Assembly (NCBI GenBank): GCA_029577135.1
Contig: JARQPW010000018.1
Span: forward strand, 1 to 50,291
DNA length: 50,291 nt
Source of the DNA: Acidimicrobiales bacterium
Lineage (GTDB): Bacteria; Actinomycetota; Acidimicrobiia; Acidimicrobiales; MedAcidi-G1
Reading direction: 5' to 3'
Each line of letters begins with the position of its first letter. Positions within the stretch are counted from its first letter, which is position 1. The translations under genes and the position numbers were made by a program. Under the pieces are notes generated by a model. It did not search any database. It saw only the letters and a list, made by a program, of their open reading frames with translations, and was not told the origin of the DNA. This document shows, one piece after another, positions 42,593 through 49,012 of this stretch.

Positions 42593-43008
42593 CGGATCGC
42601 CCGGGCACGGGCGTCGACGGCCAGGCCGGCGAACTGGCCCTGGACCCAGTCGACCACAACTGCATCCGACTCGGCCGGTAGACGGCGAAACGCCCGGTCG
42701 AGGTCTGCGAGTTGGAGGAGGTCGAACCTCTGGGAGGCCTCCAGGATGTCGCCGACCTCGGCGGGGAGTTCGACGAATGCGACGGCACCTGTCTCGGCGG
42801 CCTCCACGTCGACCTCGGATCTCCCGAAGCGCTCGGCGAACTCCGTCTGGCCAAGGCCCGTGATGCCGCGTGCCGCAACGGCAACCGCTGCCGCCACCGG
42901 ATGTTGGTACCCCTCGGGACGGAAGCCCTCGGCCAGGCGTAGGCACAGGAGCGTGAGATCGGATTCCGGCTCGCGCCGATCGTCCTCGACGGACCCGACC
43001 ACCCTCAT
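42589..43008 (-). CDS. Small protein with XRE-like helix-turn-helix
   Basis: This 139-residue acidic protein has one recognisable element near the middle: GLGQTEFAERFGRSEVDVEAAETG, matching the Q-x-F-A-x-x-x-G helix-turn-helix pattern of XRE-type regulators, written here as GLGQTEFAERFGRS. The rest is helical and unremarkable. The ATG at 43008 overlaps the stop of the sigma-like gene by four bases, so the two are translationally coupled and may form a complex or a regulator pair. Its end overlaps the convergent NrtR-type gene by four bases. DNA binding is inferred from the motif. Confidence 0.68.
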   Translation of the reverse strand: MRVVGSVEDDRREPESDLTLLCLRLAEGFRPEGYQHPVAAAVAVAARGITGLGQTEFAERFGRSEVDVEAAETGAVAFVELPAEVGDILEASQRFDLLQLADLDRAFRRLPAESDAVVVDWVQGQFAGLAVDARARAIR

Positions 43009-43694
43009 GCCGCCAACCACCAGAAGTCCCGCAGGGACTCGAGTTCGGGATCATCAGCGGCGAGCTTGCACATCCGCTTCCTCGCCCGGTGGTAGATCTG
43101 GCGGGCGTTGTCGGGCTTGACACCGTAGAGCCGACCGACGGTGTGCGACGGCGACGGATCGCCGAACGACTGCTGCTGGAGGTACTCGACGACGACCAGG
43201 TAGTCGCGCTCGCTGAGGTTGGCCTTGAGCGTGGTCAGCATGAGGGCGAGGCGGGGATCGTCGCACCGCAGGCGCGTGAGGACGAGGTCCTCGCAGTCTC
43301 CGGTCGGCGACCAGGCCGCCTCCTCGACGCCGTCGTCCTCCATCAGGGGCGTGGTCCGGTGGCCGACGACCTCGGAGACCCGATGGAGGATGGCCCTGTG
43401 CGCCCAGCGCCACGGCATCGCCCCCCCGTCCGGCGACCATCCTGCGGCACGCTCGCGGATGACCAGCCACGCCTCGGTGACCAGGCCACTCAACTCGTCC
43501 TCGTCGGCGAGGATGTCCCGACGGCCCATGTCGGTCACGATCTGCCGGACGTTGTAGGCGACGCGGCTGTCGAACTCGCTGACGAGCATGAAGAAGGCCG
43601 CATCGTCGCCCTCGACGATGCGTCCCATGAGCTCGGCGACACGCGACCGGTCGTCGCTACGACGGCCACCGTCGTCGTGCGTGTTCTTCGCCAT
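43005..43694 (-). CDS. Divergent sigma-factor-like protein (copy B)
   Basis: This 229-residue paralogue of the protein at 39954 has region-2-like DMGRRDILADEDELSGL (Gly57 to Leu62 and on), AMPWRWAHRAI and VVGHR. In the second half it has ANLSERDYLVVVEYLQQQ and a region-4.2-like PDNARQIYHRARKRMCKL, ending DDPELESLRDFWWLAA. Both copies keep the same spacing of motifs. ATG 43694 has AAAGGG 7 bases upstream. It is followed by the XRE-like gene with a four-base overlap. Two related sigma-like proteins bracketing the VWA/NrtR pair suggests one regulatory module. Copy B is about as diverged from copy A as from ordinary ECF factors. Confidence 0.72.
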   Translation of the reverse strand: MAKNTHDDGGRRSDDRSRVAELMGRIVEGDDAAFFMLVSEFDSRVAYNVRQIVTDMGRRDILADEDELSGLVTEAWLVIRERAAGWSPDGGAMPWRWAHRAILHRVSEVVGHRTTPLMEDDGVEEAAWSPTGDCEDLVLTRLRCDDPRLALMLTTLKANLSERDYLVVVEYLQQQSFGDPSPSHTVGRLYGVKPDNARQIYHRARKRMCKLAADDPELESLRDFWWLAA

Positions 43695-43754
43695 GCTGGG
43701 CCCTTTCCGGGGGACGTGACGCCGATCGGAACCGGCACTCACCAGCATGCAGAA

Positions 43755-43769
43755 GGGGTGTGACACTCC
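43755..43769. promoter_or_regulatory. Imperfect palindrome upstream of sigma-like copy B
   Basis: GGGGTGT-G-ACACTCC, arms of seven bases with one mismatch, lies 61 bases before the start codon. It is a candidate operator; no clear -10/-35 pair could be fixed around it. Confidence 0.3.
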
Positions 43770-43888
43770 TTTCGAAATCAACCCAGAAAGGGCTTCTGAA
43801 CTGCGGTTTCATCGCCCGGGAGCAGAACCGAAACCGGACGGGCAGTGGCCGAAACCCCGGAATCCGTAGCGTTGGCGAGCAGCAGGGC

Positions 43889-45070
43889 TCAGGCGTCGGA
43901 GCCGTCGACCTCCGGCGCCTGGGGGGAGCGGGTCAGGGACTCGAGCTCTGCCGGGCTGTCGAGGGGGTCGGTGCCGACGCCCAGCTCGGGGAAGCGTCGG
44001 AGCGTGACGAGCAGGCGCCCCTCAACCGACCCGACCAGCTCGTTGTAGGACCGCACGGCCTGGTCGAGGCCCCGACCGGTCTTCCCGAGATGTTCGAGCA
44101 CCTTGCCCATCCGGCTGTACAGGTCCTCGCCCAGGTCGGCGATCTGTCGGGCGTTCTCGGCGATCCGGGCCTCCTGCCAACCACGAGCGACCGACCAGAG
44201 CAGTGCCAACAGGTTCACGGGCGATGCCAGAAGGACCCGCTTCTCCATCGCGTCCTGCAGCAACGAGGCATCGGCGCGCAATGCGTCGGCGAGAAACGAC
44301 TCGCCCGGCACGAACAGGACGACGAATTCGGGCGCCGGACCATCGTTCTGCTCCCAGTACTTCCTGGAGGCGAGTGCGTTCACGTGCGTTCGCAGCGCCG
44401 CTGCATGCCGGGCGAGGTACGCCTCGACCTCGACCGGCTCCGTGGCCGCCTGGGCATCGAGGTAGGCGGAAAGCGGCACCTTGGCGTCCACTGCCAGGTG
44501 CGCCCCGTTGGGCATCCGGACCCGGACATCGGGACGGCCGCCCGCACCTTCCCGGTTCTCGCCGGTGGGCTGCTCCTCGTAATCGCAGTACGGCGCCATG
44601 CCGGCCAGTTCGATCACGTTGCGGAGTTGGTTCTCGCCCCAGGCTCCACGTGCTGTCGGTGAGCGGAGTGCCTCTGAAAGCGTCGTGGTGGACGAGGTCA
44701 GCTCGCTGATCCGGCGGGCCATCTCTCCGGTCATCTTCTCGACCGCGCCCTTGTCCTGCTCATGGGCCGTGCGCAACTTGCCCACCGTCGCGTCGAGGAG
44801 CTTCATCTGGGCCGCGAACGGATCAAGCAGGTTCTTGGTCTTCTCGCGCTCGGCGCCCAGACGCTCGGTGGCCAGCGCCAGGAACTGCTCGTTGTTCGCC
44901 GCGAGGGCGTCGACGGCGGCCTCTCCCACCCGGGCCCGGACCTCGGCGGCCATGCGCAGGGCCAGCGCCTCCTCGTCGACCGCCGACCCGGCACCACGAA
45001 GCGCCCACACGACGGCGCCGGCGGCCACGGCGAGGGCCACAAGGGTCACGAGAAGCAGCACGACCTCCAT
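43889..45070 (-). CDS. rmuC: DNA recombination protein RmuC
   Basis: This 393-residue protein opens with a membrane segment MEVVLLLVTLVALAVAAGAV, then a long coiled-coil helix, then the RmuC nuclease-like core with ARGAWGENQLRNVIE, RPDVRVRMPNG and HLAVDAKVPLSAYL (PD-(D/E)xK-type Asp and DAK). The C-terminal helix includes GRGLDQAVRSYNELVGSVEGRL. RmuC restricts recombination at inverted repeats and DNA ends. ATG 45070 has TACGGT 7 bases upstream and no ribosome site, so it may be leaderless; 45112 is a less likely upstream start. The gene stands alone beside the sigma module. Confidence 0.92.
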   Translation of the reverse strand: MEVVLLLVTLVALAVAAGAVVWALRGAGSAVDEEALALRMAAEVRARVGEAAVDALAANNEQFLALATERLGAEREKTKNLLDPFAAQMKLLDATVGKLRTAHEQDKGAVEKMTGEMARRISELTSSTTTLSEALRSPTARGAWGENQLRNVIELAGMAPYCDYEEQPTGENREGAGGRPDVRVRMPNGAHLAVDAKVPLSAYLDAQAATEPVEVEAYLARHAAALRTHVNALASRKYWEQNDGPAPEFVVLFVPGESFLADALRADASLLQDAMEKRVLLASPVNLLALLWSVARGWQEARIAENARQIADLGEDLYSRMGKVLEHLGKTGRGLDQAVRSYNELVGSVEGRLLVTLRRFPELGVGTDPLDSPAELESLTRSPQAPEVDGSDA

Positions 45071-45077
45071 GTCCAGA

Positions 45078-45112
45078 ACCGTAGGCGCGACCTGTGACAC
45101 GCCGGGTGACAC
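45078..45112 (-). promoter_or_regulatory. Candidate rmuC promoter with a repeated heptamer
   Basis: TACGGT (45078-45083, minus strand) lies seven bases before the rmuC ATG. Upstream the heptamer GTGTCAC occurs twice (45094-45100 and 45106-45112) with a 12-base period and may be a regulator site. Confidence 0.35.
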
Positions 45113-45146
45113 GTGTGCGACAGCCGCCGATTACCCCGGTCCCCGC

Positions 45147-46520
45147 TCAGGTCGCCCAGATTGCCGGGTCGATGGCGCAGGCGAAGCCCTGCAACACCTC
45201 GCTGCCCTCCCTGCGACCGGCGTTGGCACGGGCGACCCCGGCGAGTCGGTCCATGGCCTCGACGCCCGACATCCCCGAGACGTCGAAGCCGCCCTGTTCG
45301 CCGACCAGTCGTGAGCGCAACCCACGCACCACGTCGCCGTCCCAGAACGACACGTTCATCTCGGTGTCGCCCTGGAACGAGGTGAAGATGAGGTTTGTCG
45401 AGCCGATCGTGGCCCAGGCGTCGTCGACGACCGCCGCCTTGGCATGGACGTACACCTCCTCGTACCCCCACGACCGGCGGGCGGCCGGGGCGGCCAGGCA
45501 GAAGCCCTCCCGGCGACCGAGTGCGGCCAGGGCCGTGTAGCCGGCCGCGATCCCGGGATGCGAGCGGACAGCGGCCAGCACCGGCATCGGGTCGCCGGGC
45601 ACGATCGCCACGACCCGGACACCGCGGTCCAGGGCCTCGCCGAGCGCCCCGAGTACGGCCCGGCTGAGCAGGATCTGGTTCTCCAGGTACACGTAGTCGC
45701 GGGCAGCGCCCACGGCCGCCAGGTACTGCTCGCGCACGCTGTTCTCCCCGTCGGGCAGGACGTCGTAGAGACCGGGCAGGACGCTGCGGATGATCTGCGC
45801 ACGAGTCTCTCCGGCTGGCGCCGAGCGCCCGCCGGGTGGCGGAAGGTCGTCGGTGCCGTCCGGCGGCCAGGCACCGTGCTCGCTCCCACGTTCGGAGGCG
45901 CCGTTCCAGCGCATGGTGAAGTTCTCGTGGACGTCGGTCGCCACCGGGCCCCGGACGAGGCAGTGCACGTCGTGGATGTTGCCGTAGCGCCACGGTTCCG
46001 GCGCCTCGGCGTGGTCGGGTCCGGCCATCGAACCTGCACCGATGTTGATGCCTCCCACGAACACCACCTCGTCGGACGTGCCGGCGTCGACCAGCCAGAC
46101 CTTCTGGTGCTGGCACTGCCTACCCGCCGAGTCCCACCGTGCCTGCCACCCCGTGCCCCGGTCGGTGAGCACTCCGGCGGCCGCCTCGTCGCCGGGGAAC
46201 ACGCCGTCGTGATCTTCACCCGTCGGGGTCCCCTCCGGGTGCCAGAACAGCACCCGCACGTCGAGGCCCCGCCGGGCGGCCCCGTCCATCAGGTCGAGGA
46301 ACGTGCCCCGCCCGCCGGGGAAACGGGCACCGACCTCGAGGAACGCCACGCACACCCACACCGACGAGGTCGCCGACTCGACGGCGGCGGCGATCCGGTC
46401 GAACGCGACCCCACCGTCCACCAGCGGCTCGACGAGGTTGCCGTCACGGGGCGGGAACGCTCCGCTCGTCGCCGACGGGATGTGGTCGAAGGGACCCCGG
46501 TCAGAAGGCGTCACGGGCAC
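45147..46520 (-). CDS. Phospholipase D-like/cardiolipin synthase-like protein
   Basis: This protein of about 457 residues has two HKD motifs: HQKVWLVDAGTSDEVVFVGG (HxKxxxxxxD form) in the first half and VHAKAAVVDDAWATIGSTN in the second. It should be a phosphodiesterase or transphosphatidylase of the PLD superfamily acting on phospholipids or nucleic acids. No signal peptide or membrane segment is seen. The start is uncertain: GTG 46520 just after the hydrolase stop region, GTG 46514, or ATG 46574 overlapping the hydrolase. None has a strong ribosome site. It follows the alpha/beta hydrolase in the same direction. Confidence 0.85.
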   Translation of the reverse strand: MPVTPSDRGPFDHIPSATSGAFPPRDGNLVEPLVDGGVAFDRIAAAVESATSSVWVCVAFLEVGARFPGGRGTFLDLMDGAARRGLDVRVLFWHPEGTPTGEDHDGVFPGDEAAAGVLTDRGTGWQARWDSAGRQCQHQKVWLVDAGTSDEVVFVGGINIGAGSMAGPDHAEAPEPWRYGNIHDVHCLVRGPVATDVHENFTMRWNGASERGSEHGAWPPDGTDDLPPPGGRSAPAGETRAQIIRSVLPGLYDVLPDGENSVREQYLAAVGAARDYVYLENQILLSRAVLGALGEALDRGVRVVAIVPGDPMPVLAAVRSHPGIAAGYTALAALGRREGFCLAAPAARRSWGYEEVYVHAKAAVVDDAWATIGSTNLIFTSFQGDTEMNVSFWDGDVVRGLRSRLVGEQGGFDVSGMSGVEAMDRLAGVARANAGRREGSEVLQGFACAIDPAIWAT

Positions 46521-46536
46521 TACGGTCGACCGATCC

Positions 46537-47415
46537 TCAGTTCCCCGCCCGGTCCACCAGCCTGCACACGGCATCCACAATCTGCTGGTGGGCGCCGATC
46601 GGGAGTTCGTGGCCCATGCCGTCGATCCACACCAGTTCGGCCCCGGGCACTGCCGCCGCGGTCTCCTCGGCCCCCTGCGGGAGCACGAGTCGGTCGGAGG
46701 TCCCGTGGACCACGACCGTCGGTGCGGTCACTCCCCGCAACGCCTCCGTGCGGTCGCCGTCGGCGAGGATCGCCGCCATCTGGCGCGCCGTACCCTCCGG
46801 GTGCCAGGCCCGGTCGATGGTCGCCTCGGCGGTCGCTCGGGATCGTTCCTCGTCGAACGGGAATCCGCCACCGGTCAGCAGGCGAGACCCCTCGATGCCG
46901 CTCTCAATCCGACCCTCCCGGGTCCCCGGATCCTCAACCATGAGCACTGCCGTCACCTCGGGGTCGCCGGTGATGAACCGTGGCATCGACATGACCGAGC
47001 ACAGCGACCGCGTCCGGTCGGGGTGTCGGATCGCCACCTGCTGGGCGATCATCCCTCCCATCGAAGCGCCCACGATGTGCGCCGAGTCGATCCCGAGGGC
47101 GTCGAGCACGCCAACGGCGTCATCTGCCATGTCGGAGAGGGAATAGGGCGACTCGACCGGTCGGCCGGCCACGGCATCTTCGAATACGGCCTCCATGTCG
47201 GGGACTCCGGCCCCGTCGAACCAGGTCGACAGGCCGACGTCACGGTTGTCGAACCGGACCACGTGGTGGCCGGCATCAGCGAGCTGCCGACAGAGTTCCT
47301 CGGGCCACACGATCATCTGGGCGCCCAGGCCCATGATCAGAAGCAGCGGCGGATCCGCCGGGTCGCCGAACTCCTCAACCTCGATGTCCAGTCCGTTCGC
47401 CGCAACCCGTGACAC
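46537..47415 (-). CDS. Alpha/beta hydrolase
   Basis: This 292-residue serine hydrolase has the oxyanion segment LLLIMGLGAQM, the nucleophile elbow VGASMGG (Ser118), the Asp in VVVHGTSDRLVLP and the His in IDGMGHELP. FDNRDVGLSTWF is typical of the proline iminopeptidase/aromatic hydrolase branch that includes 3-oxoadipate lactonase-like and polyketide enzymes. GTG 47415 follows AAGGGGG by about 6 bases. It is divergent from the amidase with 48 bases between. The exact ester or amide substrate is not readable. Confidence 0.9.
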   Translation of the reverse strand: MSRVAANGLDIEVEEFGDPADPPLLLIMGLGAQMIVWPEELCRQLADAGHHVVRFDNRDVGLSTWFDGAGVPDMEAVFEDAVAGRPVESPYSLSDMADDAVGVLDALGIDSAHIVGASMGGMIAQQVAIRHPDRTRSLCSVMSMPRFITGDPEVTAVLMVEDPGTREGRIESGIEGSRLLTGGGFPFDEERSRATAEATIDRAWHPEGTARQMAAILADGDRTEALRGVTAPTVVVHGTSDRLVLPQGAEETAAAVPGAELVWIDGMGHELPIGAHQQIVDAVCRLVDRAGN

Positions 47416-47451
47416 TGAATGCCCCCTTCGTTTCGTCGACACGTCGGAAGT

Positions 47452-47457
47452 TAGGTT
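47452..47457 (+). promoter_or_regulatory. Candidate -10 element (leaderless amidase)
   Basis: TAGGTT ends six bases before GTG 47464, in the 48-base divergent gap, with no Shine-Dalgarno sequence. Confidence 0.35.
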
Positions 47458-47463
47458 CGCGCG

Positions 47464-48867
47464 GTGCACGCAGAACTCTGGCAGCGGACAGCGACCGAAC
47501 TCGCGGCCCTGATCGCCTCGGGGGAGGCCTCCAGCAGGGAGGTGGTCGATGTCCATCTCGGACGCATCGACGAGGTCAACGGCCACTGCAACGCCGTCGT
47601 CCGCGTGCTTGCCGACGAGGCATGCGCCGAAGCCGGCGCCGCCGATGCCGCGGTGACAGCCGGCGACGACCTGGGACCCTTCCACGGCGTGCCGTTCACG
47701 GTGAAGGAGAACCTGGACGTGGCAGGGACCCCCACGACACAGGGGCTTCCGGCGTTCGCCGACCTGGTCGCCCCGACCGACGCCCCGATCGTCGAACGCA
47801 TGCGGTCCGCTGGGGGCATCCCGATAGGCCGCACCAACCTGCCCGAACTCGGACTGCGGGTCAGTACGGACAATCCCCTCCACGGCCTGACCCTCAACCC
47901 CTGGCACCCGGGCCTCTGCGCCGGTGGGTCGTCGGGCGGCGAGGGATCGGCGATCGCGACCGGCATGTCCCCACTGGGCCTCGGCAACGACATCGGCGGA
48001 TCGGTCCGGAATCCGGCCTTCTGCTGCGGGATCACGTCGCTCAAGCCCAGTCACGGGCGCCTCCCGTCGTTCAGCGTGTTCGAACACGACCAGAACCCGC
48101 CGCTCTCGTCCCAGGTGATGCTGACGGACGGCCCGATGGCCCGGTCCGTGGCCGACCTGCGCACGGCACTCGGGGTGCTCCACGGACGCGACCCCCGCGA
48201 CCCCCGATCGGTGACGGCCCCGCTCGTGGGCCCGGAGGCCCCCCGACGGGCAGCGGTGGTCCGCGAGGTGCCCGGGATCGACCTGCACCCCTCGGCGATC
48301 GAAGGGGTGGACCGTGCAGCCGACGCCCTGGCGGCCGCTGGCTGGGAGGTCGTCGACGCCGTCCCGCCAGAACTGGAACGCTGTACCGACATCTGGGCGC
48401 ACCTGCTCGCCAACGACATCGGCGTCCTCATGGAGGTGGCGCGGCCGATCCTGAGCGACGAGCTCGGTGTGATGCTCGACGGGATGGCCGCCGCGTACTC
48501 CTCCGAGGCCCTTGCTCCGGCCGTTGTCCAGGCCGAGTACATGCGCCTCGCCCGGGAGTGGGGCCTCTTCTTCGTCGACCTTCCGGTCCTGGTCATGCCG
48601 ACATGGACCCAGCCGCCGTTCCCGCATGGCGCCGACCTCTCGGGCGATGTCGAGATGGCAGACCTCTCCGAACTCCTGCGCTGCATCATCCCCGGCAACG
48701 TGCTGGCCCTGCCCGTCGTGGCGGTCCCGGTCGGCGTCTCCGACGGGCTCCCGCTCGGCGTGCAGTGCTACGCCGATCGATGGCGCGAGGACCTCTGCCT
48801 GTCGGCGGCGGGCGACATCGAAGCGGCCCTCGGCACGATCACGCCCATCGACCCGGTGACAGGCTGA
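47464..48867 (+). CDS. Amidase-signature family hydrolase
   Basis: This 467-residue amidase has the catalytic triad Ser-cisSer-Lys: Lys81 in FTVKENLDV, the Ser in CAGGSSGGEGSA (about 156-157) and Ser180 in DIGGSVR. The N-terminal ELAALIASGEASSREVV is the usual family start. The family includes GatA-like, aryl-amide and fatty-amide hydrolases; no GatB or GatC is nearby, so a catabolic amidase is more likely than transamidation. The start is GTG 47464 with a possible leaderless signal. The C-terminal part is typical in length. Confidence 0.92.
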   Translation: MHAELWQRTATELAALIASGEASSREVVDVHLGRIDEVNGHCNAVVRVLADEACAEAGAADAAVTAGDDLGPFHGVPFTVKENLDVAGTPTTQGLPAFADLVAPTDAPIVERMRSAGGIPIGRTNLPELGLRVSTDNPLHGLTLNPWHPGLCAGGSSGGEGSAIATGMSPLGLGNDIGGSVRNPAFCCGITSLKPSHGRLPSFSVFEHDQNPPLSSQVMLTDGPMARSVADLRTALGVLHGRDPRDPRSVTAPLVGPEAPRRAAVVREVPGIDLHPSAIEGVDRAADALAAAGWEVVDAVPPELERCTDIWAHLLANDIGVLMEVARPILSDELGVMLDGMAAAYSSEALAPAVVQAEYMRLAREWGLFFVDLPVLVMPTWTQPPFPHGADLSGDVEMADLSELLRCIIPGNVLALPVVAVPVGVSDGLPLGVQCYADRWREDLCLSAAGDIEAALGTITPIDPVTG

Positions 48868-48928
48868 CCCGAAGCAACGACGTCTGCATACGACAACCCC
48901 TCGATGGACGGCTTCCGGCACTCGCGAC

Positions 48929-48934
48929 TACGGT
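48929..48934 (+). promoter_or_regulatory. Candidate -10 element of the secreted repeat protein
   Basis: TACGGT, the hexamer also seen before rmuC and the NTF2-like gene, lies about 78 bases before ATG 49013, leaving a leader with a ribosome site. No matching -35 was found. Confidence 0.3.
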
Positions 48935-49012
48935 GGCAGGAGCCAGCGTCGCGGATGCCACCTCGACTCGGGCATCGTCAAGATGCGAGATGACAGTTCG
49001 GGGGAGATCGAC

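Noticed and set aside
39589-43781. Module as a mobile element or prophage remnant
   Set aside because: No integrase, transposase, tRNA, direct terminal repeats or phage structural gene was seen; only the AT-rich promoter hints at transfer.
47464-48867. GatA subunit of glutamyl-tRNA amidotransferase
   Set aside because: The amidase triad is shared, but no gatB or gatC is adjacent and the gene is paired with a hydrolase and PLD protein.
46537-48921. 794-codon fusion of an unknown domain with the alpha/beta hydrolase
   Set aside because: The upstream half is antisense to the amidase; the hydrolase starts at GTG 47415 after a ribosome site.
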